From: Desulfobulbus sp.
Lineage (GTDB): Bacteria; Desulfobacterota; Desulfobulbia; Desulfobulbales; Desulfobulbaceae
DNA length: 64,000 nucleotides
NCBI GenBank assembly: GCA_011051875.1
Contig: DRKI01000100.1
Span: forward strand, 1 to 64,000
Direction: 5' to 3'
Shown: positions 39,128-47,143 of the stretch, in pieces
Numbering within the stretch: the first letter of the stretch is position 1
Layout: every line of letters begins with the position of its first letter
Program-made: the position numbers and the translations under genes
The notes under the pieces: generated by a model
Told to the model about the DNA's origin: nothing
Seen by the model: the letters and a program-made list of their open reading frames with translations, nothing else
Databases searched by the model: none

Positions 39128-40438
39128 TTACCACTCCTCGATCCGTTTGCGGAACCACTGGATCTGCCGGTCGCGGATCTCCCGCAGGTCCAGGTGGTAG
39201 ATATCGGGGGGAAAGAGAAACTCCGCCACACCGGTGTCAAAGAGACGCTTGACCTCGTATTCGTCGTGGGCCACGTCCCGCTGGTAGATGTAGTTGAGGT
39301 AGGAACGGTTGGTGTGGATGATGAACTCCACCCGCATGCCGCCCAGGCGGGCGAAGAACTTGAGCATGGGGGTCTTGTGCGAGCTCCCGGTGGCGCTGGA
39401 GCGATACTCGCCGCCGGTGAGGGTGTCGGAGATGTCCTCGAGCGTCATGAACGAGTCGGCCCGCACCGCGCTCCTGGTGAGATGGCGCAGGAACCGCTTC
39501 ACGTCACCCACCGAGTTGAGAACCGCCATCAGGCCCAGCTCGTCATCCACGGCGGTGGCCGGGTTTTTTTCGTTCTTGCGCAGCAGTTTGAGTACCTTGG
39601 CCGCGGGTGGTTTTTTCCGGATCGTGACGTAAATCGGGATGTCCCGGTCCCGGTCCCTGAACAGCCTGCGCTTGATCAGGGTCAGTTTCTCTCCCCTGGC
39701 CGGGGTGATTGTTCGGGCCTCTTCTTCGTCCAGCACCCTGACCTTTGTGCAGGAGAAGTCGTCCGGGTCGTGGAAGCTGTGCAGGTAGCTGATCTCGAGT
39801 TCGCCGATCTTCAGGCTCGGACTCCAGACGTAATCATTGAGAAAGTCCAGGAAATCAGCAAACTTGGTCTCGATGTCGGTCTCCCGTTCGCGCTGGTCGA
39901 TGGATCCGGCCAGGCCCATGAGGACCAGCTTGCGCTTGGCCTCGAAGCGTGCCTTTCGGTGGAAGCGGTCATCAAAGATGATGAGCAGCAGCTGCATGGG
40001 GTCGGAGGTGGTCTCGATCTCGTTGGTGATCTCGATGTGGGCCCTGTAGGGAGCCAGGACCTTGGCCGAGAGCGAGTTGACCACGTCGTCGGCGGTACGG
40101 GCATAGTCGCGCAGGTAGCGGACCACCTCGCGGGGTGAGCCCTCGATGCCGAACATGTTGCCGAGCAGCCGGTGGGCCCGTTCCCCGTTGCGCGCCCGCA
40201 GCTCCCGGTCGTGGATCAGGGGCAGGATCTCGTCAAAGTTGCAGATGCCCAGGAAGTCGAATATCTGGTTGCGTACGGCCCGGTACTTGGTCTTCAACAA
40301 CTGGTCACTGCCCAGGCCGCGAACCCAGGCCTTGGTCTCGCGGGAAAAGGGATGGGCAAAGGGCGGCGTCTCGCCCACGGCAAAGGGGCCGTCCTGGAGC
40401 ATGGCCGTGAAGATGGATTTCTGGTTGAGGATATTCAT
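39128..40438 (-). CDS. conserved-looking protein of unknown function, 436 residues
   Basis: I do not recognise this protein. It is soluble, rich in charged residues, with no signal peptide or membrane helix. The N-terminal half is helical (VRNQIFDFLGICNFDEILPLIHDRELRARNGERAHRLLG). The middle has a Lys/Arg-rich stretch (LTLIKRRLFRDRDRDIPIYVTIRKKP). The C-terminal part looks alpha/beta (MLKFFARLGGMRVEFIIHTNRSYLNYIYQ). It starts MNILNQKSIFTAMLQDGP and is monocistronic: convergent with the permease pair, with repeat family B at its 5' side. Codon use matches the neighbours, and the long intact frame supports a real gene. Confidence 0.75.
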   Translation of the reverse strand: MNILNQKSIFTAMLQDGPFAVGETPPFAHPFSRETKAWVRGLGSDQLLKTKYRAVRNQIFDFLGICNFDEILPLIHDRELRARNGERAHRLLGNMFGIEGSPREVVRYLRDYARTADDVVNSLSAKVLAPYRAHIEITNEIETTSDPMQLLLIIFDDRFHRKARFEAKRKLVLMGLAGSIDQRERETDIETKFADFLDFLNDYVWSPSLKIGELEISYLHSFHDPDDFSCTKVRVLDEEEARTITPARGEKLTLIKRRLFRDRDRDIPIYVTIRKKPPAAKVLKLLRKNEKNPATAVDDELGLMAVLNSVGDVKRFLRHLTRSAVRADSFMTLEDISDTLTGGEYRSSATGSSHKTPMLKFFARLGGMRVEFIIHTNRSYLNYIYQRDVAHDEYEVKRLFDTGVAEFLFPPDIYHLDLREIRDRQIQWFRKRIEEW

Positions 40439-40478
40439 GGCAGGGGGTCATCCGCGTCCGGGGTCATGGCTTCGTATG

Positions 40479-40631
40479 CGATCACAGGGCACCCCGTCTG
40501 CACGCGCTCGCATCTCCCGGTATACGGGGTGTATCATTATGCAGTTCGATCACGCGCAGCTGTGGCATTCTGTGGCCGCCCACGGGATCCGTGTCGATCC
40601 GGGTAATGGCATAACCCGTGATCGGTCACGG
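40479..40631 (+). repeat. dispersed repeat family B, copy 2 (long form)
   Basis: About 150 bp. Left part CACAGGGCACCCCGTCTGCA, CGCGCTCGCATCTCCCGGTA; right part CAGTTCGATCACGCGCAGCT, GGGTAATGGCATAACCCGTG and ATCGGTCACGGGATG. The whole length matches the inverted copy at 43803-43965, whereas copy 1 shares only the right part. The stop codon of the amidotransferase-like gene (40626-40628) lies inside its right end. Confidence 0.7.
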
Positions 40632-41372
40632 GATGTCTGTTCTTCGCGTTCGGTCTGTGAGGGTGATAAAGTTTTTTATCAGTTTTGTAAAGGTCTCCAT
40701 GGTCTTTGGCAGGTGATGCCGGGCCTCGTCGACCAGCTGTCTGGCAGCGATGCTGTCCGGAACCGGCACCGGTATGGACCGGCCGCCGGCAAGCCAGCGC
40801 GTGACATCATCGGGATGGGCTGCGTAATTGTCGCACTGCAGGCCGATGATGGCGGGCCGCCCCCTGATGGAAAAGGCCTCGACAACGCAGTGACTGGAGG
40901 TGGCAAGGGGGACCATGTCGGCGGGCACCGGTGTCTGGATGGCCTGGTCGTGCCATTTGAAGAGCAGCAAGGGGGTGTCGATCTCGTGAAAGACCGGATG
41001 CATCCGGCCTGCGTGGGTCAGGTGTCCCTCCCGGAAGCCGACTCCGGACACGAAGTTGGCGCCGATGGAGGCCTTGAAGGCATCGGCGAGCATCAGGTGT
41101 CCCAGGTTGAAGCCGAGACATGGCCTGTCCAGGGAAAGCCATGCCTGCACCAGTCGTCTCTCCTCTCTGAGGAGCGAGCGCATGGAGCTGCTGGCCGGGT
41201 CCAGGGGGCCGCCGAGCAGGATCAGGGCATCATAGTCTGCCGGATCCGGGGCTGCCTGCTCCCACAGCCTGACCACGTGGAAACGGGTATGGAGGCCAGG
41301 CAGGGAGTCCAGCAGCAGCCGGCCCGGTCCGGCCCACTCGAGGTGCTGGAGAATGAGAATTTTTCTGCTCAT
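40626..41372 (-). CDS. class I glutamine amidotransferase-like protein without catalytic residues
   Basis: 248 residues with the fold pattern of GMP-synthase-like GATase1: ILILQHLEWAGPG, YDALILLGGPLD, the nucleophile-elbow region DRPCLGFNLGHLMLA, and a C-terminal GLQCDNYAAHPDD. The catalytic Cys is Asn89 (normally G-x-C-x-G), and the His-Pro-Glu dyad region is QCDN (179-182). It is therefore probably a non-catalytic relative, perhaps a regulator or binder. It lies on the same strand 198 bp behind amtB. Its last codons and stop come from repeat family B. Some homologues act as detached amidotransferases; that role looks excluded here. Confidence 0.78.
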   Translation of the reverse strand: MSRKILILQHLEWAGPGRLLLDSLPGLHTRFHVVRLWEQAAPDPADYDALILLGGPLDPASSSMRSLLREERRLVQAWLSLDRPCLGFNLGHLMLADAFKASIGANFVSGVGFREGHLTHAGRMHPVFHEIDTPLLLFKWHDQAIQTPVPADMVPLATSSHCVVEAFSIRGRPAIIGLQCDNYAAHPDDVTRWLAGGRSIPVPVPDSIAARQLVDEARHHLPKTMETFTKLIKNFITLTDRTRRTDIP

Positions 41373-41570
41373 GGCATGGTCCGGGCAGGGGCAGGTAGCG
41401 TTTCGGTTTCCGCCGGCAGCGACAGGAGCGGCCGGCCGGACTGGTCTGTGAAGATACGGCCGCCCCCGCCTGGAGGAGGGTGCGGAGGCAGCCGCTTTGG
41501 GGAGGATGTTGCGGGATGTCCGGGGGCGCAGGGCAGGGGCGCCGACCGGAGCATCCCGGGCAGGTTGGCG

Positions 41571-42908
41571 TCAGTTGGTGGTCTGGAAATCGTTGTAGGC
41601 ATGGGCGGCATGTTCCGCGATGTCGACACCGATCAGTTCCTCTTCCTCGCTGATCCGCAGGCCGAAGATGATATCAATGGCCTTGAAGAGGATGAATGCG
41701 GTGCCAAAGGCCCAGACAAAGGCGGCGCCGATGCCGATGAGCTGGGTGGTGATGATGGCCATGCTGGTGCCGCCCATGTTGAAGAGGCCGGCGGCCAGGG
41801 TTCCCCATGCGCCGCAGACACCATGGACCGAGACCGCGCCCACCGGGTCGTCGATGTGCAGGCGGTCGATGGTGACAACCGAGATGACCACGATTACGCC
41901 GGCTACCAGGCCGATGATCACCGAGCTGGCGGGGGAGACGTTGGCACAGCCTGCCGTGATGCCGACCAGGCCGGCAAGGGCGCCGTTGAGGCTCATGCCG
42001 ATGTCCGGCTTCCTGAACATGATCCAGGAGACCGTCATGGCTGCCAGGACGCCGGCGGCCGCGGCCAGGTTGGTGTTGACGAAGATCATGGCGATGGATG
42101 TGTCACCGGTGGTGGTGGAACCCGGGTTGAAGCCGAACCAGCCGAGCCAGAGGATGAAGACACCGATGGCGGCCATGGGGATGTTGTGGCCCGGGATGGC
42201 ACGCACCTCGCCATTAGGCCCGTACTTGCCCTTGCGGGCACCGAGGACGATGGCGCCGGCCAGGGCGCACCAGCCGCCGACGGAATGGACCACGGTGGAG
42301 CCGGCAAAGTCGATGAAGCCCTTGGCCTCGAGCCAGCCGTTACCATGGAGCAGGGAACCCCAGGCCCAGGAGCCGAAGATGGGGTAGATGAATGCGCAGA
42401 CGACAAAGCTGTACATGATATAGGAGGTGAACTTGATACGTTCGGCGACCGCACCGGAGACGATGGTGGCGGCGGTGGCGGCGAACACGCACTGGAACAT
42501 CCAGAAGGCCAGCACCCACGGGTCACTCTCCGGTCCCTTCCACTCTGACAGGAAAAAGTCGCTGGTACCGAACCATCCGGTCTTGGTGGCGCCGAACATG
42601 AGGCCGAAGCCGATGGCCCAGAAGGCAATGGAGCCCATGGAGAAGTCGAGCAGATTCTTCATCATGATGTTGCAGGCCGACTTGGCGCGGGTGAAGCCCG
42701 ACTCGACCATGGCGAATCCGGCCTGCATGAAGAAGACGAGCGCGGCGGCCACCAGGGTCCATACGTAGTTGAGGTTGGTCTGCACCGCGGCCACGGCGGC
42801 GGCATTGCCCTCCACGGTGACCTTGACGACCTCTTCGTCGGCCAGGGCCGGAATGGCTGAGACAGCCGCCAGGACGATCAGGGCCAGGAAAAAAGTTTTC
42901 TTTCGCAT
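41571..42908 (-). CDS. amtB: ammonium transporter AmtB
   Basis: 445 residues from the ATG at 42908 (GGAGAG upstream). Signal peptide (MRKKTFFLALIVLAAVSAIPALA), then eleven expected helices. Amt hallmarks: FFMQAGFAMVESGFTRAKSACNIMMKNLLDF, the Phe gate region, FAGSTVVHSVGGWCALAGAIVLG (first channel His), and DPVGAVSVHGVCGAWGTLAAGLF (second His). The GlnK-binding C-terminal tail is short (EEEELIGVDIAEHAAHAYND). It conducts ammonium and is blocked by GlnK when nitrogen is plentiful. Confidence 0.97.
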   Translation of the reverse strand: MRKKTFFLALIVLAAVSAIPALADEEVVKVTVEGNAAAVAAVQTNLNYVWTLVAAALVFFMQAGFAMVESGFTRAKSACNIMMKNLLDFSMGSIAFWAIGFGLMFGATKTGWFGTSDFFLSEWKGPESDPWVLAFWMFQCVFAATAATIVSGAVAERIKFTSYIMYSFVVCAFIYPIFGSWAWGSLLHGNGWLEAKGFIDFAGSTVVHSVGGWCALAGAIVLGARKGKYGPNGEVRAIPGHNIPMAAIGVFILWLGWFGFNPGSTTTGDTSIAMIFVNTNLAAAAGVLAAMTVSWIMFRKPDIGMSLNGALAGLVGITAGCANVSPASSVIIGLVAGVIVVISVVTIDRLHIDDPVGAVSVHGVCGAWGTLAAGLFNMGGTSMAIITTQLIGIGAAFVWAFGTAFILFKAIDIIFGLRISEEEELIGVDIAEHAAHAYNDFQTTN

Positions 42909-42978
42909 TGGTTTCTCTCCTCGTGATTGTCTGAATATTTTATAGAAATTCGAATGCCGCGATACGCCGGCATGCCTG

Positions 42979-43437
<459 letters not shown>

Positions 43438-43492
43438 TTATTTTGTTTGGATCATGTTCTGGTGTTCCCGGGAGATGGGCCAGGGACAAGTT

Positions 43493-43508
43493 TTACAATA
43501 ATGTTGTA
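43493..43508 (+). promoter_or_regulatory. candidate activator site upstream of glnK, palindrome TACAA-N5-TTGTA
   Basis: TTACAATAATGTTGTA contains a perfect TACAA-N5-TTGTA inverted repeat. It is 176-191 bp upstream of the glnK ATG; the matching urt site is 192-207 bp upstream of the urtA ATG. A further related sequence, AACAATAATG, reads on the minus strand at 43411-43420. Confidence 0.45.
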
Positions 43509-43613
43509 GTATGATTTAGCATCTTGCAAATTTGTTAGATATTTGCCGGTTCCCCGGGCGCCGGTGTTTCAAGGCGGTCCGGTACCCGCCCGGCAGGGCT
43601 CTGCACGGCCGGT

Positions 43614-43649
43614 GGCGGCGGCCGGGCAGCACCTGTCCGGGCCGCCGCC
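43614..43649. terminator. GC-rich hairpin in the glnK/thiC-like intergenic region
   Basis: GGCGGCGGCCGGGCAG (43614-43629) and CTGTCCGGGCCGCCGCC (43633-43649) form a long near-perfect stem with one bulge, followed on the plus strand by CTTTCCCTGTTTT. No gene ends just before it, so it may insulate the promoter at 43666 or belong to an unrecognised transcript. Confidence 0.4.
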
Positions 43650-43665
43650 CTTTCCCTGTTTTACA

Positions 43666-43694
43666 TTGACTGGGGGCGGAACCGCTGGTATCCT
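43666..43694 (+). promoter_or_regulatory. good sigma-70 promoter reading toward the thiC-like gene
   Basis: TTGACT (43666-43671), exactly 17 bp, TATCCT (43689-43694). The next recognised gene starts 640 bp downstream, so this promoter would make a very long leader through repeats B and C, or a separate small RNA. A GGTGA-ACGG-TCACC hairpin lies at 43724-43737, shortly after the expected start. Confidence 0.5.
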
Positions 43695-43802
43695 CGCTAT
43701 CATGTGGTGGTGTGTTCTTTTCGGGTGAACGGTCACCAGCACCCATCTTCGTCCGGTCAGGCCTCCTCCCCCGGCAGGCCATGGACTCGTCGGCCTGCCT
43801 GA

Positions 43803-43965
43803 ATGATGTGACCGATTACGGGATATCCAAGTACCCCGGATCCATACAGGACTTGCAAGCGGTTGCATGGTGCCACAGCCGTGCGTGATCGAACTTCACG
43901 AGTCCGTATCCCGGGAGGTTCGAGTGCGTGCAGGTGGGTGCCCTGTGACCGCTTGCAAACGGATA
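43803..43965 (-). repeat. dispersed repeat family B, copy 3 (long form, inverted)
   Basis: About 160 bp, inverted relative to copies 1 and 2. It begins TGTGACCGATTACGGGATAT and contains CATACAGGACTTGCAAGCGG, GTGATCGAACTTCACGAG, CTCCCGGGA-type sequence and GGTGGGTGCCCTGTGACC. Its outer end forms a 9-bp inverted repeat with the following sequence (TGCAAACGG 43954-43962, CCGTTTGCA 43980-43988). Confidence 0.7.
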
Positions 43966-44080
43966 TGGTGTTCTGGTAACCGTTTGCAGTCTGGAGATTA
44001 TGCCAGGGTGATGGCGTCCGGTGAACGGGTACCTTTTCGGGGCCTCCGCACCGAAGGAGAACAGTAAACCTAAACTGAGC

Positions 44081-44183
44081 GATTTTCATTTTGCCCCGGG
44101 ATGCGCACCTGGTGGTGTCGCAATCCAGTATGCCTGCATGGGGAACACCACCAGGCGAAGCAGATTGGGGCAAAGTGGAAATC
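44081..44183. repeat. repeat family C: 103-bp imperfect palindrome in the leader of the thiC-like gene
   Basis: The outer arms GATTTTCATTTTGCCCC (44081-44097) and GGGGCAAAGTGGAAATC (44167-44183) pair at 15 of 17 positions. The inner arms CCTGGTGGTGT (44108-44118) and ACACCACCAGG (44145-44155) pair perfectly. A partial copy of the left end is at 59271-59311. It could be a MITE-like insertion or a structured RNA leader. No TPP riboswitch core or cobalamin box was recognised in the region 43700-44330. Confidence 0.6.
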
Positions 44184-44330
44184 CCGGAGGGTTTCACTCA
44201 ACTGCAACACTTTGAAAAACCATGTATAGTCATTTATCTTTTTCCGTTTGCAGATGGATGAAACACTCAATTCAGGAAGAAACATTGCCCTGCCGCTGGT
44301 GGAGCAGATCATTATCCGGAGAACAATCTG

Positions 44331-45671
44331 ATGAGTATTCGTGAAGATGCACTGGCCGGCAGAAAGACCGACCTGTTCGTGAAGTGTGCCGCAAATGAAA
44401 ACATGGATGTTGATACACTGATGGCCGGGGTTGCCGACGGCAGTATCGCCATCACCAGGAACTGTCACCATGATTTCGACAGGATCATGGCCATCGGCAG
44501 GGGAACGCGGACCAAAGTCAATGCCAATATCGGCTCGTCCAGGGATATCTCCAACCTCGACGAGGAGCTGGAAAAGTTGCGTGTGGCCATCAAGGCCGGC
44601 GCCGACACGGTCATGGACCTTTCCATGGGCGGCGACCTCGACGCGGTCCGCCGCGGTATCCTGGCCGACTGCCCGGTGCCGCTGGGCACGGTTCCCATCT
44701 ACCAGGCCGTGGCCGAGACCGTGGAGCAGCAGCAGAAGGATATCGTCGAGGTCACCGAGGACCACATCTTCAAGACCATCGAGAAGCAGGCAATGGACGG
44801 GGTGGATTTCATGACCCTGCACTGCGGCATCACCCGCCATCTGCAGGAGCGGATGCTGCACCAGAAACGGCTGATGGGGGTGGTCAGCCGCGGCGGCTCC
44901 TTTCTCCTGGAGTGGATGAGCCACCACCGCAAGGAAAATCCCCTCTACGAGCACTTCGACGACCTGCTGGCCATCCTCAGGGAACACGAGGTGACCCTGA
45001 GCCTCGGTGACGGCATCCGGCCCGGCTGCCTGGACGACGCCACGGACCGCAACCAGGTCCAGGAGCTGATCCATCTCGGCGAGCTGACCGAGCGGGCCTG
45101 GGCCGCCGGTGTCCAGGTGATCATCGAGGGTCCGGGCCACATGCCCATGGACCAGATTACGGCCAACGTGCTCCTGCAGAAGCAGATGTGCAAGGGTGCG
45201 CCATTTTATGTTCTTGGTCCCCTTGTAACCGACATCGCGCCGGGGTATGATCATATTACCGGGGCCATCGGCGGCGCCATCGCCGCGGCCGCAGGCGCGG
45301 ACTACCTCTGTTACGTCACCCCGGCCGAGCATCTCAAGCTGCCCGACATCGACGATGTGCACGAAGGGGTCATCGCCTCCAAGATCGCGGCCCATGCCGC
45401 GGACCTGGTCAAGGGGATCCCCGGTGCCCGGGAACGGGACCGCGAGATGGCCCGGCGGCGCAACAACCTGGACTGGAAGGGGCAGATCGAGCTGTCCATC
45501 GACCCGGACAAGGCGGCCCGGTTCCGCCGGGAGGGACAGAGCGACAAGGGCCCCACCTGCTCCATGTGCGGTTCCTACTGTGCCATCCAGGTGTTCAACC
45601 GCTCACAGCACAATCTGGAAAAGGAGTTCGGAAATGGTGGATGCGGGAGCAATTGCGGGCAGAATCAGTGA
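44331..45671 (+). CDS. ThiC-family radical SAM enzyme (HMP-phosphate synthase ThiC or 5-hydroxybenzimidazole synthase BzaF)
   Basis: 446 residues. ThiC family features: RTKVNANIGSS, AGADTVMDLSMGGDLDAVRR, CPVPLGTVPIYQAV, GVDFMTLHCGITR, VSRGGSFLLEWM, LSLGDGIRPGCLDDATD, EGPGHMPMDQI, GPLVTDIAPGYDHITGAIGGA and CYVTPAEHLKLPD. The C-terminal cluster motif is CSMCGSYC (CX2CX3C), whereas classical ThiC has CX2CX4C. The N-terminus (ITRNCHHDFDRIMAIGRG) also departs from classical ThiC. These points, and the lack of a visible TPP riboswitch, favour BzaF, which makes the lower ligand of anaerobic B12 from the same substrate (AIR). No thiamine or cobalamin genes adjoin it to decide. GGAGA precedes the ATG. 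Confidence 0.88.
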   Translation: MSIREDALAGRKTDLFVKCAANENMDVDTLMAGVADGSIAITRNCHHDFDRIMAIGRGTRTKVNANIGSSRDISNLDEELEKLRVAIKAGADTVMDLSMGGDLDAVRRGILADCPVPLGTVPIYQAVAETVEQQQKDIVEVTEDHIFKTIEKQAMDGVDFMTLHCGITRHLQERMLHQKRLMGVVSRGGSFLLEWMSHHRKENPLYEHFDDLLAILREHEVTLSLGDGIRPGCLDDATDRNQVQELIHLGELTERAWAAGVQVIIEGPGHMPMDQITANVLLQKQMCKGAPFYVLGPLVTDIAPGYDHITGAIGGAIAAAAGADYLCYVTPAEHLKLPDIDDVHEGVIASKIAAHAADLVKGIPGARERDREMARRRNNLDWKGQIELSIDPDKAARFRREGQSDKGPTCSMCGSYCAIQVFNRSQHNLEKEFGNGGCGSNCGQNQ

Positions 45672-46008
45672 TGTGGCAGGATCCCTTGCCGACAGGATGG
45701 GGACCTGGGTCCAGTCCACTCACCTGCCGGAGCAGATCCGTGAGGTCGATTATGTCGGCCTCTTTACCAATCCCTGGTTTCTTGTTCCCTTCATCTGCCT
45801 GGTCGCCTACCAGATCTACAAGATGGCCTTCCGCGACATGCTCATCATGGCGCTGATCTTCGGGGTCTGGTTCGCATCGGGCACCGAGTACATGCAGACC
45901 CTGGTGGTGGGCGACGAGCTGCAGGTGACCAAGGTGCTGCCGGTCCTCTTTGGCGGCGCCGTGGTCATGGGCATTATCATCTATCTTCTCTTTGGCCGCT
46001 CGGACTAG
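45634..46008 (+). CDS. small integral membrane protein overlapping the thiC-like gene
   Basis: 124 residues starting with the ATG at 45634 inside the end of the thiC-like gene (38-bp overlap), with AAGGAG well placed. An N-terminal amphipathic region is followed by three hydrophobic stretches (NPWFLVPFICLVAYQIYK, MLIMALIFGVWFASG, VLPVLFGGAVVMGIIIYLLFG). I do not recognise the family. Translational coupling to the thiC-like gene and 15 bp to the next gene suggest a three-gene operon. Confidence 0.8.
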   Translation: MVDAGAIAGRISDVAGSLADRMGTWVQSTHLPEQIREVDYVGLFTNPWFLVPFICLVAYQIYKMAFRDMLIMALIFGVWFASGTEYMQTLVVGDELQVTKVLPVLFGGAVVMGIIIYLLFGRSD

Positions 46009-46023
46009 GATCAGCAGGTCTTC

Positions 46024-47100
46024 ATGGAATTTCGCAATGCCATCTTCGTGGTCACCGAGGAGCGCTCCTGCCCCATCTACAACGTGGGCGAGGAATTCAA
46101 GGTCGAGGATATGGGCCTCACCGTGCCCGAGGCCAAACCGGCCTGCCTGATGCTGGTCCGCGAGATCATGAAGGCCGTGGGCGAGGAGCGCAGCTTCGAG
46201 CGGTTTACCCAGCAGGGGATTCAGCGGTCCAAGTTCGAGTGCGGCGGCTGCACCGGCATGATCCGTTTCGAGTACAAGAAGGAAAAGGAGTTCGCCACCC
46301 TGCAGATGAAGCTCTTGGCCGCTGCCGAGCAGCGGGCCCGGATGCGGCATATCGACAAGTTCTATGGCCTGCTGCGGCGCCTCGATATCTTTGAACCCCT
46401 GGACGACGACAACCTGCGTGACCTCTCCGCCCTGCTCAAGCTCAAGGAATACGCCGCCAACAAGATCATCCTCAGCCAGGGCGAGCCGGGAACCCATCTC
46501 TACATCATCCTCGAGGGCAGGGTGGCGGTCATCGGCAGCGACGGCCAGACCCTTTCCGAGATGGGCGAGGGCGAGATCTTCGGCGAGATGAGCCTGCTTT
46601 CCGGCGAGCCGGTGACCACCTCCATCCATTCCCGGGCCAGGACCAGGCTGGCCAGCCTGGCCAGCAAGGATTTCAAGCATGTGCTCAACAAGTATCCCGT
46701 ACTCCAGGTCTTCTTCTACCGCATGCTGGTGGATCGGGCCCAGGCCAATACCCTGCGGGCCGGCACCATCAGCTCCGGCATGACCGGCGAGCTTGCCGAG
46801 ATCAATCCCGTGGAGCTGTTCCAGCTCATCAATTCCAGCCAGAAGACCGGCCGGGTGGAGCTGGTCCTGGACGACGGCAAGGCCGAGGTCCTCTTCCACG
46901 AGGGCGAGGTCGTCGATGTCCGGTACCGGGACCTGCAGGGCAAGGATGCCCTCTTTGCCCTGCTGGGCAGGACCCGGGGGCGTTTTGTCTACACCTCCGG
47001 TATCCCGGAGAAGGCAAAGAAACTGCCGGTGATGGGTGGTTTCATGGGACTGATCATGGAAGGAATGCAAAGGATCGACGAAGAAGAGGTGACGTCGTAA
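46024..47100 (+). CDS. cyclic nucleotide-binding domain protein with C-terminal DUF4388 (PATAN-like) domain
   Basis: 358 residues in three parts. About 1-95: a small Cys-containing domain (CPIYNVGEEF, CLMLVREI, FECGGCTG), reminiscent of TIGR04076-type proteins. About 110-235: a cNMP-binding domain (LFRRLDIFEPLDDDNL-type start here LLRRLDIFEPLDD, ILSQGEPGTHLYIILEGRVAVI, GEIFGEMSLLSGEP). About 255-358: a DUF4388 domain (GELAEINPVELFQLINSSQKTGRVELVLDDGKAEVLFHEGEVVDVRYRD). There is no DNA-binding helix-turn-helix. Probably a cytoplasmic signalling protein; its role is unknown. It follows the small membrane protein by 15 bp. Confidence 0.85.
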   Translation: MEFRNAIFVVTEERSCPIYNVGEEFKVEDMGLTVPEAKPACLMLVREIMKAVGEERSFERFTQQGIQRSKFECGGCTGMIRFEYKKEKEFATLQMKLLAAAEQRARMRHIDKFYGLLRRLDIFEPLDDDNLRDLSALLKLKEYAANKIILSQGEPGTHLYIILEGRVAVIGSDGQTLSEMGEGEIFGEMSLLSGEPVTTSIHSRARTRLASLASKDFKHVLNKYPVLQVFFYRMLVDRAQANTLRAGTISSGMTGELAEINPVELFQLINSSQKTGRVELVLDDGKAEVLFHEGEVVDVRYRDLQGKDALFALLGRTRGRFVYTSGIPEKAKKLPVMGGFMGLIMEGMQRIDEEEVTS

Positions 47101-47143
47101 GGGCGGCTGTTGCCGGGGCGCGGTGAAGGTGGGCGGAGCAGGT

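Noticed and set aside
40146-42548. 800-codon open frame on the plus strand
   Set aside because: It runs through repeat B2 and antisense to the amidotransferase-like gene and amtB; no protein features.
43702-43728. Eight-codon peptide MWWCVLFG just behind the 43666 promoter, suggesting an attenuator leader peptide
   Set aside because: The start would be virtually leaderless, there is no ribosome site and no amino acid operon follows.
43700-44330. TPP riboswitch in the leader of the ThiC-family gene
   Set aside because: CTGAG occurs at 44075 but is followed by C, and the second conserved stem of the THI element is not seen.
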